From Ruminococcus flavefaciens MA2007 (GTDB lineage Bacteria; Bacillota; Clostridia; Oscillospirales; Ruminococcaceae), in assembly GCF_000621845.1 (NCBI RefSeq), contig NZ_JHXF01000008.1:1-64000 (forward strand): 64,000 nt of DNA. The letters run 5' to 3'. Below the pieces are notes generated by a model. That model was not told the DNA's origin. It worked only from the letters and a program-made list of their open reading frames with translations, and searched no databases. The position numbers and the translations under genes were made by a program. Each line of letters begins with the position of its first letter. The first letter of the stretch is position 1. This document shows positions 43,617 to 53,310 of the stretch, piece by piece.

Positions 43617-45488
43617 ATGGATAAAAAGCTTAAAAATGCGGCAGACAAGATAAGAATGCCCGAGGATATGAAGCAGCGCATCATAAGCGCCGCCGAGCTT
43701 GCGGAAAAGAATCATGTAAATACGGATAATGACGGATACATCGACGTAGTAAGCTCCGCTGAGCGCGTTGATCCGAGAAGAAACATAATCCGCACTATCA
43801 GCGCTATTGCAGCCTGTGCAGTGCTTGTGGGCGGAATCGGAACTACAGGCTTCCTGCTTCACAGACAGAATAGCACTCAGATGTCAGGCAACGAAGTCTC
43901 AGGAACAGAGTGCAGAAGCTGTCCCTTCGGAGATTTCAGCGAATTTGATTACAGTTTCGACGCAGGCGACGGAAAAAATGGCAGATACTCAGCCGAGACC
44001 TACACAAAGCTGTCGGACTTCCTCAATAAGTTCAACTGGGGCGAGGAGCTGACAGAATACGAGACAAGAACGGAAGAGCAGGACGCAAAGGTATACCATA
44101 TCAAGTGGACAAGAGGCGATACACCGCCGGTTGATTGCGATATCTATATTTCTGTTGACGGCTTTGTGACCTATCAGGAGAGCATGATGGGCTTTGAGTC
44201 AGGCGCTATGGAGACTATAGGCAGCAAGTGCTACAAGATAGACTTAGATGCCTTTGACAGGGGAGTACAGGAAATTCTGGCTCAGGCAGACGCTCCAACA
44301 CCATTCGGGGATTTCAGTGAGTTCGAATACAGCTTGGATGCACAAGACGGTAAATTCGGCGAATACTCAGCAGAGACATATGCGAAGCTCTCTGATTTCC
44401 TCAATAAGTTCAACTGGGGCGAGGAGCTTGGTATGTCAGAGGCGGAAAATGACGACGAAACTGGCTTACAGGATCTGGTTTACGAAAAATATACTATAAC
44501 ATGGACAAAGGGAGATACTCCGCCGGTTAATTGTAATATTTATGTGTCGAAAACCGGCTATGTCCTTTACAACGAAGATATTGAGTATTTGGAAACAGAT
44601 GAGGATCATTTTATTGAAAGCCGTAGTTACAGGATAGATTTTAACGCATTTGACAGCGGTATACAAGCGATAATTGCCGAGGATGCAAATTACGTATCAC
44701 CATTCGGTGATTTCAGCAAGCTCGATTATATTCTTAATGCAAATGACGCCAAATACAGTGAGCTTTCAGATGATGTCCGTGCAAATCTTTCCGATTTCCT
44801 TAATAACTTCAACTGGGGCGAAGAGATATCTGATGATCAGCTTTCAGAAGAAGAGAAAAATCGATCACAAATGAATCTTCATAGTCTTGAATGGAGAAGC
44901 GAGGATAAATTATACGGTCTTGCCGTTATGGAGATAGGATATGCAGTTTATAACGTACAAAAGGTTACTTATGTGAAGGGTTACGGAGAAGTTATTGAAC
45001 CCGAATCCGTACAGCTTTACCGTGTTGATTATGAAGCCTTTGACAAGGGGATAACGGAGATACTTGCAAAGTATAAAGCCGAAGCCCCCACAGAAGCTTT
45101 TGAGTACGCTGAGTTGCTTTTCGGTCAACACGAGAGGCTTACTCCTACAGATGAAGAAGGCATGGCAAAGTTTGAAGATTTTGTTCGTAATGACTTTATA
45201 AAAATGCTTGAACCAACTTCGTCTGATGATATAGTCCGCGGAGTAACGTATAGTATTTTAACTTCATACAGGCTTGACGATAATAAAAGACGTCAAGCGA
45301 ACTACTTTATCTTCAGGGACGGCTTTGTGGAGTGCAATGAATACAAGACTGATGAAAAAGGTGAAATGCTGCTGACAAACACTGAAAAATATAAGATAGA
45401 CGTAGATAAGCTTGAATCCGTTCTTAAAGATGAAATTGGCGTTGAGCTACCCGAATACAGAGAGATCAACATCAATAAAGTCGATTGA
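43617..45488 (+). CDS. Membrane protein with four extracellular repeats, probable anti-sigma factor
   Basis: 623 aa. A cytosolic N-terminus of about 56 residues (LKNAADKIRMPEDMKQRIISAAE) resembles the short sigma-binding start of ECF anti-sigma factors. One transmembrane segment (about 57-82) follows. Outside are three clear tandem repeats starting at about 101, 228 and 361, each with 'PFGDFS.FDY....D.K...YS...Y.KLSDFLN.FNWGEE', a central 'W..GD.PP..C.IY.S..G' and 'Y.ID..AFD.G...I'. A fourth, diverged repeat starts near 497. No known ligand-binding family is recognised. Coupling to the sigma gene strongly suggests it controls that factor in response to an external signal. Confidence 0.8.
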   Translation: MDKKLKNAADKIRMPEDMKQRIISAAELAEKNHVNTDNDGYIDVVSSAERVDPRRNIIRTISAIAACAVLVGGIGTTGFLLHRQNSTQMSGNEVSGTECRSCPFGDFSEFDYSFDAGDGKNGRYSAETYTKLSDFLNKFNWGEELTEYETRTEEQDAKVYHIKWTRGDTPPVDCDIYISVDGFVTYQESMMGFESGAMETIGSKCYKIDLDAFDRGVQEILAQADAPTPFGDFSEFEYSLDAQDGKFGEYSAETYAKLSDFLNKFNWGEELGMSEAENDDETGLQDLVYEKYTITWTKGDTPPVNCNIYVSKTGYVLYNEDIEYLETDEDHFIESRSYRIDFNAFDSGIQAIIAEDANYVSPFGDFSKLDYILNANDAKYSELSDDVRANLSDFLNNFNWGEEISDDQLSEEEKNRSQMNLHSLEWRSEDKLYGLAVMEIGYAVYNVQKVTYVKGYGEVIEPESVQLYRVDYEAFDKGITEILAKYKAEAPTEAFEYAELLFGQHERLTPTDEEGMAKFEDFVRNDFIKMLEPTSSDDIVRGVTYSILTSYRLDDNKRRQANYFIFRDGFVECNEYKTDEKGEMLLTNTEKYKIDVDKLESVLKDEIGVELPEYREININKVD

Positions 45489-45530
45489 TATATCGAACCA
45501 TGGACAGATAAGAACAACAGAAGGATAAAT

Positions 45531-45566
45531 AAAAACCGCACATCGTAAGATGTGCGGTCTGTTTTT
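45531..45566. terminator. Bidirectional terminator
   Basis: ACCGCACATC-GTAA-GATGTGCGGT with A and T tracts on the two sides, between convergent genes. Confidence 0.88.
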
Positions 45567-46425
45567 ACCTTAGTGCATAAAGCTTTTTGAAATCCGTAGG
45601 CGTACAGTGCTTTATCTCCTTGAAGATACGGTTGAAGGTGGTCAGGCTCTTGAAGCCCGAACGCATAGCCACCTCTGTAATAGGTATGCTCGGGTCGAGC
45701 AGGAGAAGCTCTGCTGCCTTGGTACGTCTTGCATTTATGTACTGCAAGTATGACATTGAGTTATACTGCTTGAATATACGCGAGAAATGATATTTGCTGT
45801 AGCCTGCAACATCGGCAAGCTGCTCCAGAGTGATATCGTACATGAAGTTATTGTCGATATACTTGAGAACTGTACCGAACTTTTCACTGTACTCGTCTAT
45901 CTTCTCGTCGTCGCAGTCCATAACTATCTTCTGCTGCTCCAGCTGATATTCGCGGAGTGCCATAAACAGCTCGATGACCTTGACGTATATCTTAACGTCA
46001 GCCAGCTCGGACTTTGAGTTATACAGCGACAGGATATCCAGCATGGTCTTTTTAGCCAGTACGTGAAGCTCCTTATCCATATCACCGTTGATAAGGACAG
46101 GTACATTCAGCGAACGCATAACAGGCTCGAGAGCGGATATCTCGCCGAGTATACTGTTATCGCACTGGAAGATTATACGTCTTCCGGGGATAGCAGGCAT
46201 ACTGTGGAGCTCGCCGGGCGGAATGATGAGAACATCATTCTCGGGTACGAGATAGTCCATAGCGTTTACAGTTACGGTATATTCATTTTTGATAGGCATA
46301 ATGAGTTCTACTGCGTTATGCCAGTGTACGGGGTACTCTTCATTCTGGACATTATCATAGAGCATGGCATATTTTTGAGTGTCATACTCAACGGTCTCAA
46401 AGTCACCCGAAAGATGTTTTATCAT
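45565..46425 (-). CDS. AraC-family transcriptional regulator
   Basis: 286 aa from ATG 46425, behind AGAGGGGGGGCGACACAA; an in-frame start 16 codons upstream is possible. The N-terminal cupin (about 20-130, 'YPVHWHNAVELIMPIKNEY', IPPGELHSMPA) is a sugar-sensing type domain. The C-terminal double helix-turn-helix (about 185-286) has LEQLADVAGYSKYHFSRIFKQY and ITEVAMRSGFKSLTTFNRIFKE. Such proteins commonly regulate carbohydrate genes; targets here are unknown. Confidence 0.92.
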   Translation of the reverse strand: MIKHLSGDFETVEYDTQKYAMLYDNVQNEEYPVHWHNAVELIMPIKNEYTVTVNAMDYLVPENDVLIIPPGELHSMPAIPGRRIIFQCDNSILGEISALEPVMRSLNVPVLINGDMDKELHVLAKKTMLDILSLYNSKSELADVKIYVKVIELFMALREYQLEQQKIVMDCDDEKIDEYSEKFGTVLKYIDNNFMYDITLEQLADVAGYSKYHFSRIFKQYNSMSYLQYINARRTKAAELLLLDPSIPITEVAMRSGFKSLTTFNRIFKEIKHCTPTDFKKLYALR

Positions 46426-46516
46426 TTGTGTCGCCCCCCCTCTGAGGCTCGTTTTAGCAATGGTGTTGACCAAATATTGCTGTCTTTTTCATGCGTTTAT
46501 CTATTGTGCTAATACC

Positions 46517-46579
46517 ATTATAATCTATATGCCGTATTTTGTAAATGCTTTTTGTATAACTTTGTGAAAACTATACAAA
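46517..46579 (-). promoter_or_regulatory. araC-type gene promoter with upstream inverted repeat
   Basis: Minus-strand TTTACA (46540-46545) and TATAAT (46517-46522), 17-bp spacer. TTTGTATA (46551-46558) and TATACAAA (46572-46579) form an inverted repeat just upstream of the -35, a possible operator. Confidence 0.55.
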
Positions 46580-46665
46580 GTGACCAACCAAATTTTGCGC
46601 AATATGGAAAGAGCGATTGTTAGTATAAAAACGGCTGGATTTAGGGCATAATACGTCAGTACGAC

Positions 46666-46697
46666 AAAAACCCCCGATGACCGCATATCATCGGGGG
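46666..46697 (-). terminator. Flotillin gene terminator
   Basis: CCCCCGATGA / TCATCGGGGG with five T residues on the minus strand. Confidence 0.85.
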
Positions 46698-46710
46698 AAA
46701 TAATGTTATT

Positions 46711-48333
46711 TTACTGCTCCGGTGTATCTTCACCGTCAAACTCAGAGTTTGTATCAGTATAGTACTGAGTATCCTCGTCGCCGGTGTAATCCTGAGCGTC
46801 TCTGTTTTCGTCGTAACTGTATACGTAGTCGCCGTTATCTGAGCTGTCTTGTGCTGGAGCTGCGGGAGCAGCACCCTTTGGAGCAGCCATCTTGCCGCCG
46901 AGGAATCCAGCCAGCAGAGCTCTGATGTCAACGCCTGTAGACGCTGTAAGACCATCGGTGATCCTTGTGGTGGAGTCGATGATGTCGCCAACCAGCTTGC
47001 TGGAATTGCCTTCGCCGTACATTGTGATCTTGTCGACCTGCGACAGAGGAGTAGCGGCGTTCTTAACAACTTCTGGGAGAGCCTTAAAGTACATTTCAAG
47101 CACAGCAGCCTCGCCGTACTTCTTCATAGCCTCAGCCTTAGCGTTGATACCCTCAGCCTCAGCAAGACCTTTCGCGCGGATTGCGTCCGCCTCAGCCTTA
47201 CCTACAGCAGCGATACCTTCAGCCTCCTGCATTTTAGCGTACTTCTGAGCTTCAGCCTCAGCCTTCTGAGCCTCAGCCTCCTGCTCACGCTGGAAACGAT
47301 CGGCTTCAGCCTCTTTCTTCAGCTGATAGAGCTTAGCGTCGGCTTCCTGCTGAGCCTTGTAGCGGTCAGCCTCAGCCTTCTTCTTGATCTGAGCTTCGAG
47401 AGCCTTCTCTGTTACCTCTGCCTCGCGAGCCTTGAGCTCAACGTCCTTTTCGGAAGCAGCGATATTAGCGTTAGCCTTTGAAACCTCGATTGACTTACGC
47501 TGCTCTTCCTTCTGGATCTCGTAAGCAGCGTCAGCGATAGCGAGCTGTGTATCAGCTTCTTTTTTGAGTTCAGCCTGACGGATAGCCAGTTCGTTGTTCT
47601 TCTGAGCGATCTCGGTCTCAGCGAGTATCTTAGCGTCGTTGGCTTCTTTCTTAGCCTGAGCCTTGGCGATCTCGATCTCCTTTTCGGACTCAGCTCTTGC
47701 GATAGCAGCCTTCTTCTGGATCTTTGTGGTGTTGTCGATACCGAGATTCTCGATAAGGTTCTGGTCGTCGGTAAAGTTCTGAACGTTGAATGAAACTATT
47801 TCAAGTCCCATTCTGTTCAGGTCTGGAGCTGCGTTTTCCTGAACCTTCTCAGCGAAAGCCTTACGGTCGTTGACCATAGCCTCGAGAGACATCTGACCAA
47901 CGATCTCACGCATATTACCTTCAAGAACTTCTCTTGCAACCTTTGCAACATAAGCTGTGTCCTTGTTAAGGAAGTTCTCAGCGCCCAGCTTGATGAGCTG
48001 AGGATCGCTGCTGACCTTAACGTTTACGTTAGCGTCAACGTTGATGTTGATGTAGTCCGCAGTAGGAACAGCGCTTGAAGTCTTTACGTCAACGGCGATA
48101 AGCTGTAATTTCAGCTTATCCACACGCTCGAAGAAAGGAATGCGGATGCTTGCCTTACCGATTATGATCTTCTTCCTCAGACCTGAGATGATGTACGCAG
48201 TGTCCGGGGGAGCTTTTATGTAACCTGTGAAAATAATTATCAGCAAAACGATTATGCCAATACCTGCGGGGATGATCACGCCCCAGTTCATGTCATCAAA
48301 TGACATAGCCATTAGATTGAGCTTGTTGAACAT
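46711..48333 (-). CDS. Flotillin-like SPFH membrane-scaffold protein
   Basis: 540 aa from ATG 48333 (GGAGGT 4 bp upstream). One N-terminal membrane segment (about 17-38), SPFH domain (about 45-220, 'KAPPDTAYIISGLRKK', VNVKVSSDPQLI), then a long Ala/Glu/Lys coiled coil (about 220-420) with repeated EA.A motifs, and a Gly/Ala- and Asp/Tyr-rich tail. Flotillins organise membrane microdomains in Firmicutes such as B. subtilis (FloT/YuaG). The NfeD partner usually next to flotillin genes is absent here. Confidence 0.92.
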   Translation of the reverse strand: MFNKLNLMAMSFDDMNWGVIIPAGIGIIVLLIIIFTGYIKAPPDTAYIISGLRKKIIIGKASIRIPFFERVDKLKLQLIAVDVKTSSAVPTADYININVDANVNVKVSSDPQLIKLGAENFLNKDTAYVAKVAREVLEGNMREIVGQMSLEAMVNDRKAFAEKVQENAAPDLNRMGLEIVSFNVQNFTDDQNLIENLGIDNTTKIQKKAAIARAESEKEIEIAKAQAKKEANDAKILAETEIAQKNNELAIRQAELKKEADTQLAIADAAYEIQKEEQRKSIEVSKANANIAASEKDVELKAREAEVTEKALEAQIKKKAEADRYKAQQEADAKLYQLKKEAEADRFQREQEAEAQKAEAEAQKYAKMQEAEGIAAVGKAEADAIRAKGLAEAEGINAKAEAMKKYGEAAVLEMYFKALPEVVKNAATPLSQVDKITMYGEGNSSKLVGDIIDSTTRITDGLTASTGVDIRALLAGFLGGKMAAPKGAAPAAPAQDSSDNGDYVYSYDENRDAQDYTGDEDTQYYTDTNSEFDGEDTPEQ

Positions 48334-48674
48334 ATAAACCTCCATATCATACTGAAAATGTGCTTATGCGGAGCACTTGTTTTACAGCGTTCGACTTATC
48401 TCGACCGCATGATAGTATTATATATTATTTTTATGGATTTGTCAATATGCCACAAATTATTACAGCCTGTATAGATATAAACTTGCATTTATGCATAATG
48501 CACAGAAGATAATATGGTAAAAATAAGTTCATATGAACCTTTTAAATAGCTTAGAGAACTCTAAATTCAACGTATAGCTTGTTTTTATCCTCTTCGGCTA
48601 ATTATTACAGTTTGGTTACAGTTTTTGAGGCTGAATGTGTACGCTCTGGGGACGTGGATTTTAGTTTTATTCAA
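48334..48674. other. Intergenic region between flotillin and sbcD
   Basis: No gene seen. It holds the flotillin promoter and, at 48605-48613 and 48616-48624, two direct TTACAGTTT repeats 11 bp apart, about 50 bp before the sbcD -35. Confidence 0.55.
48417..48445 (-). promoter_or_regulatory. Flotillin gene promoter
   Basis: Minus-strand TTGACA (48440-48445) and TATAAT (48417-48422) with a 17-bp spacer, full consensus. Confidence 0.8.
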
Positions 48675-48703
48675 TTGACAATATAATGCAATCAGTATAT
48701 AAT
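48675..48703 (+). promoter_or_regulatory. sbcDC promoter
   Basis: TTGACA (48675-48680) and TATAAT (48698-48703), 17-bp spacer. GCAGGG..CCCTGC (48717-48736) can form a hairpin in the leader. Confidence 0.8.
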
Positions 48704-48759
48704 AATTGTAAGATATGCAGGGGACGTCAGCCCTGCAAATGTGAAAAAGGGAGGTACGT

Positions 48760-49896
48760 ATGAGGCTTATCCATTTATCAGATCTTCATCTTGGCAAGAG
48801 ACTGAATGAATTTTCGCTTATTGAGGATCAGGAGTTCATTCTCCGTGAGATATACAGCATAATATCAGAGGAGCGCCCCGATATCATCGTTATTGCAGGA
48901 GATATCTATGACAAGCCCGTGCCCTCTGCGGAGGCTGTGCGGCTTTTTGACGACTTCCTCACAAAGGCGGCAGAGCAGACAAAGCATATCTTTGTCATAA
49001 GCGGCAACCATGATTCTGCGGAGCGCATAGCCTTCGGCTCACATATCATGGAGAAAAGCGGAATACATATGTCGCCTGTCTACGACGGAAATATCGTACC
49101 TACTATATTAAGCGACGAGTACGGAGACTTCGGCGTGTATATGCTTCCCTTCATCAAGCCCGTCAGCGTAAGAAGATTCTTCCCTGATACTGAAATAGAG
49201 ACCTACACCGACGCCGTGAATACCGCAGTTGACGCTATGAATGCGGACTTTTCGCGGCGCAATATCCTCATAACCCACCAGTTCGTTACGGGAGCTAAGA
49301 AAAGCGACTCCGAGGAGATATCTGTAGGCGGCACAGACAACGTGGACAGCTCTGCTTTTGACGGCTTCGACTATGTTGCGCTGGGACATATCCACAGTCC
49401 TCAGAATGTAGGCAGCGAGAGGATACGCTACTGCGGAACTCCGCTGAAATATTCATTTTCCGAGGCAGCTCAGGAGAAGTCCGTAACGGTTGTGGACTTC
49501 GGCAAAAAGGGCAATATCACCGTAAGAACAGTCCCTCTTGAGCCTATGCATGATATGCGCGTTGTAAGGGGCGGTTTCGACTACATCTGCTCAAAAGAGT
49601 GCAGCTCTCAGGGGGACAGCAAGGACTATATCCACGCAGTGCTAACCGACGAGGATGATATCCCCGAGGCTATGGGACGGCTTCGCGGCGTATATCCAAA
49701 TATAATGAGCCTTGAATATGATAACCGCCACACGAGGAGCTCACACGGCAGTATCGAGACAGCAGACGCCGACAACAGGCTGCCTATCGAGCTTTTCGAG
49801 GAGTTCTACAAGCTAAGCAACGGCGGCGAGATGTCGGAGCAGCAGCGTGAGCTTGTGCAGTCGCTGATAGAGAAGATATGGGAGGAAGAAGCATGA
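48760..49896 (+). CDS. sbcD: Exonuclease subunit SbcD (Mre11-like)
   Basis: 378 aa. Metallophosphoesterase motifs in order: HLSDLHLGK, VIAGDIYDKP, SGNHDSAER, LITHQF and ALGHIHSPQ. With SbcC it cleaves hairpins and processes DNA ends. The stop overlaps the sbcC start by 4 bp (ATGA), so the two are translated together. Confidence 0.96.
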   Translation: MRLIHLSDLHLGKRLNEFSLIEDQEFILREIYSIISEERPDIIVIAGDIYDKPVPSAEAVRLFDDFLTKAAEQTKHIFVISGNHDSAERIAFGSHIMEKSGIHMSPVYDGNIVPTILSDEYGDFGVYMLPFIKPVSVRRFFPDTEIETYTDAVNTAVDAMNADFSRRNILITHQFVTGAKKSDSEEISVGGTDNVDSSAFDGFDYVALGHIHSPQNVGSERIRYCGTPLKYSFSEAAQEKSVTVVDFGKKGNITVRTVPLEPMHDMRVVRGGFDYICSKECSSQGDSKDYIHAVLTDEDDIPEAMGRLRGVYPNIMSLEYDNRHTRSSHGSIETADADNRLPIELFEEFYKLSNGGEMSEQQRELVQSLIEKIWEEEA

Positions 49897-52800
49897 GACC
49901 GATAAAACTTGAAATGTCAGGCTTCGGACCATATGCCGAAAAGACTTTACTTGACCTTGAAGCTCTCGGTAACAGCGGACTTTACCTTATCACAGGCGAT
50001 ACGGGAGCAGGCAAGACCACCATATTCGACGCCATAACCTATGCGCTGTACGGCAGTGCCAGCGGCGTGAACCGCGACGATGACAGTATGCTACGCTCGA
50101 AGTACGCTTCGCTGGATACTCCTACCTATGTGGAGCTGGTTTTCGACTACGCAGGCAAGCGCTATACCATAAACCGCAACCCGTCCTATACCCGACAGGC
50201 GAAGCGCGGCGGCGGTGTTGCGCAGCAGCCTGCAAACGCCGTTTTTACATATCCCGACGGCAGGGCAGTTTCGGGCAAAAGGGACGTTGACGCAGCAGTT
50301 GCCGAGGTCATAGGGCTCAGTGAAAAGCAGTTCAAGCAGATAGCCATGATAGCACAGGGCGATTTCATGAAGCTCATAACCGAGGACACCACACAGCGCC
50401 GCGAGATACTGCGTCATATCTTCAAGACCAAGAACTATCAGACCTTGCAGGAGGCACTGAGAGTCGAGAGCAGTACACTGAAAAGCGGCTGCGACAGGCT
50501 GCGCGAGGGCTTGAAGCAGTACATCGAGGGCATAGTCTGCGCCGAGGACGACGAGCTTGCTCCCGAGGTGGAAAAGCTCCGCGAGGAAATGCTGCCTTTG
50601 GAGTACATCACCGACGTAATGGAAAAGCTTATCAGCCGCGATAAAGCTCAGACCGAGGTCTATGAGCTTGAGAGCGAGGAGCTTGACAAGAGCCTTGAAG
50701 CTGTCAGCGCAAGGCTTGCAAAGGCAGAGGAAAAATCGCGTATAGAAGCTGACCGCGACCGCACCTCAAAGGAGCTTCATGAAGCACAGCAGCGCCAGAA
50801 GCTACTTGCGGACAAATACGAAACGGAAAAAGCCCGTCAGTCAAAGGTAACTGAGCTTATGGCGGAGCTGGCGGCTGTAGAGGCTGAAAGGGAAGAATAT
50901 GAACGCGCGGCGGAGCAGGAGCGGCTTCTTGCCGAGGAGAAGAAGTCCCTCAGCAATGCAGTATCCGAGCTTGACAGCGCCGCCGCCGAGAAAGCCGCTT
51001 CGGAGAAGCGGCTGGAAACGCTGAAAGCGGAGCTTTCAGCTCTCGGCGGCACAGGCGAGAACAAGGCGAAGCTGGACGCGGAGCGCGAGAAGCTGAGCCG
51101 ACGCAGCGACGAGCTGTACAAGCTGGCGGAGCAGATAACAGAATACGAAAACAGCAGCAACGAGCTGAAAAGGGCAGCCGCCGAGCTGAAGGAGCAGAGC
51201 TTCGAGCATGACCGACTGGTAAAGCAGTGCGAGCTGCTGACGAAAGAGATATCGGAGCTGAAAAAGCGCCGAAGCGAGCTTGAGAGCTGCGGTGCGGAGA
51301 AAGAGAAGCTCCTGCGCAGCGAGGAGAGCCTGAAAAACAGAAGTGCTCAGCTGAGAAAGCTGTCTGCGGATATAACCGAGAGCGAGAAGCGCGGCAGCGA
51401 ATACGAGGAGGCGGCGGAGCTGTACAGCGAAGCCGCAGAAAAGGCGAGCCGACTTGCAGCCGGATACGAGCAGGGCTACAGAGCCTTTCTTGATGACCGT
51501 GCAGGTGTTCTTGCAGAGCAGCTCCGTGACGGCGAGCCCTGCCCTGTTTGCGGCTCCCGTGAGCACCCTGTCCCTGCGAAAAAATGCACCAATGCCCCCA
51601 CAGAGGCGGAGCTGGAAAAGCTGAAAAAGCAGCTTGAACAGGCGCGGAGCTTCGCAGAAAAGCGCAGCACTGAAGCTTCTGCCGCAAAAGCAAAGGCGGA
51701 GGAGTTGGAAAAGACATTGACAGCACAGGTTAGGGAGCTTCTTGGCTGCGATATGGCAGAAGCCGCAGAGCGCTGCGCAATAGAGCTGCAAAGCAGTATC
51801 GAGCAGCTCAACGAGCTGGAAAAGAAGCTGACAGAGGCGGACAAGCTCATAGCCGAGCGCGAAAGGCTGGGACACGAAACGGAGTCCGCAGAAAAGCAGC
51901 AGACAGGCGTTATGGCGGCTGTTGCGGACACTGACCGCAAAATAACGGAGCTCCGCAGCCGCAGGGATACCCTTGACGGCGGTGTGAAGCGGCTTCTTGC
52001 GGACGCCGAGAAGAAAGCCGCAGAGGTATTGGCAGGAGTATCATTTGCCGATGTGCGTGAGAAGATAGCTTCGGAGCGAACCCTGCTGAATGCGAAAATT
52101 ACGGATATTTCCGCGAAAATAGCCGAGGAAAACCAAAAGGCTCTCCATAAGGCGGAGCTTGAAAAGCTCATACCTCAGTCGGAGCAGCTCATCAGCCGAC
52201 TAAGCGCCGATATCACTGAGCTTACCGCGAAAAAAGCGGCTTCCGATACAAGGCTTGAGGAGCTTGGGCGCCAGCTTGCGGAGCTCCGCGGCAGACTGCG
52301 CTTTGAGAACGGTGAGAATGCCGAGATATACGCGGCGTCGCTGCGAAAGAAATGCGCTGACATAAAGGCGGCTTACGAAGCTGCGGAAACTGCCGTAAAC
52401 GAGGGCGAAAAGCTCTGCTCGGGTATCGCAGGCAGACTGAAACAGCTCACTGAGCAGCTTGCGGATTTCGGAGACCTTGACGGAGAAAAGGAAACTGCCG
52501 AAAAATCGCGGCTCACAGCCGAAAAAACAGCCCTTACTGCGAAGCTTCGTCAGCTTCACACAAGGCTTACGATAAATACCACAGCCCTTTCTAACATTAC
52601 CGACGGCTCTGCGGAGCTCTCGGAGCTTGAAAAGCGCTATGCATGGGTGAAAAATCTCTCGGATACAGCTAACGGCAAGCTCTCCGACCAGAGCAAGCTC
52701 ATGCTGGAGACCTATATCCAGACCGCCTATTTTGACAGGATAATCCGCCGAGCTAACCTGCGCTTGAAGGTCATGTCCGACGGGCAGTACACCCTCAAAA

Positions 52801-53186
52801 GGCGTGAGGAATTCGAGGACAAACGCACACAGGTGGGACTTGACCTTGATGTTATCGACCACTATAACGGCTCGGTGCGCAGCGTGAAAACCTTGTCAGG
52901 CGGCGAGTCCTTCAAGGCTTCGCTTTCGCTGGCACTGGGACTTTCCGACGAGATACAGTGCTCCGCAGGTGGCATACAGCTTGATACAATGTTCGTGGAC
53001 GAGGGCTTCGGCTCGCTGGACGACAACTCCATAGAGCAGGCGGTACGCGCTCTTGCAGGGCTGTCTGAGGGCAGCCGCCTTGTGGGAATAATCTCCCACG
53101 TACAGGTGCTGAAACAGCGTATCGACAAGCAGATAGTGGTCCGCAAGGACAAAAACGGCGGCAGCAAAGCGGAGATAATAGTTTAG
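49893..53186 (+). CDS. sbcC: Exonuclease subunit SbcC (Rad50-like ATPase)
   Basis: 1097 aa from ATG 49893. N-terminal Walker A GDTGAGKTTIFDAI and Q-loop region, long antiparallel coiled coil (about 190-900) rich in Glu/Lys/Ala, zinc hook CPVCGSREHPVP at about 550, and C-terminal signature LSGGESFKASLSLALGLSD with Walker B MFVDEGFGSLDD. It is the partner of SbcD. Hairpin cleavage by this pair is relevant to the many palindromes in the window. Confidence 0.96.
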   Translation: MRPIKLEMSGFGPYAEKTLLDLEALGNSGLYLITGDTGAGKTTIFDAITYALYGSASGVNRDDDSMLRSKYASLDTPTYVELVFDYAGKRYTINRNPSYTRQAKRGGGVAQQPANAVFTYPDGRAVSGKRDVDAAVAEVIGLSEKQFKQIAMIAQGDFMKLITEDTTQRREILRHIFKTKNYQTLQEALRVESSTLKSGCDRLREGLKQYIEGIVCAEDDELAPEVEKLREEMLPLEYITDVMEKLISRDKAQTEVYELESEELDKSLEAVSARLAKAEEKSRIEADRDRTSKELHEAQQRQKLLADKYETEKARQSKVTELMAELAAVEAEREEYERAAEQERLLAEEKKSLSNAVSELDSAAAEKAASEKRLETLKAELSALGGTGENKAKLDAEREKLSRRSDELYKLAEQITEYENSSNELKRAAAELKEQSFEHDRLVKQCELLTKEISELKKRRSELESCGAEKEKLLRSEESLKNRSAQLRKLSADITESEKRGSEYEEAAELYSEAAEKASRLAAGYEQGYRAFLDDRAGVLAEQLRDGEPCPVCGSREHPVPAKKCTNAPTEAELEKLKKQLEQARSFAEKRSTEASAAKAKAEELEKTLTAQVRELLGCDMAEAAERCAIELQSSIEQLNELEKKLTEADKLIAERERLGHETESAEKQQTGVMAAVADTDRKITELRSRRDTLDGGVKRLLADAEKKAAEVLAGVSFADVREKIASERTLLNAKITDISAKIAEENQKALHKAELEKLIPQSEQLISRLSADITELTAKKAASDTRLEELGRQLAELRGRLRFENGENAEIYAASLRKKCADIKAAYEAAETAVNEGEKLCSGIAGRLKQLTEQLADFGDLDGEKETAEKSRLTAEKTALTAKLRQLHTRLTINTTALSNITDGSAELSELEKRYAWVKNLSDTANGKLSDQSKLMLETYIQTAYFDRIIRRANLRLKVMSDGQYTLKRREEFEDKRTQVGLDLDVIDHYNGSVRSVKTLSGGESFKASLSLALGLSDEIQCSAGGIQLDTMFVDEGFGSLDDNSIEQAVRALAGLSEGSRLVGIISHVQVLKQRIDKQIVVRKDKNGGSKAEIIV

Positions 53187-53240
53187 AGTTGAGAGCTGAG
53201 AGTTATGAGCCGCCTGCGGCGGCATCGGCTCTCAGCTTTT
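53184..53240. repeat. Heptamer-armed dispersed element, copy 5 (minimal)
   Basis: GTTGAGA, GCTGAGA, GTT on the left, a CCGCCTGCGGCGG core and CTCTCAGCTTTT on the right: the simplest copy, next to the sbcC stop, perhaps serving as its terminator. Confidence 0.7.
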
Positions 53241-53310
53241 CTTATATAGAGCGCTGCTATAACAATATTTTTACTTTGTGCATTTTATCCAAATTATTCC
53301 AAATATGTAA

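Noticed and set aside
50950..52171. Long open frames on the minus strand inside sbcC
   Set aside because: They are low-complexity Ser/Ala/Leu/Cys-rich shadows of the GC-rich coiled-coil codons.
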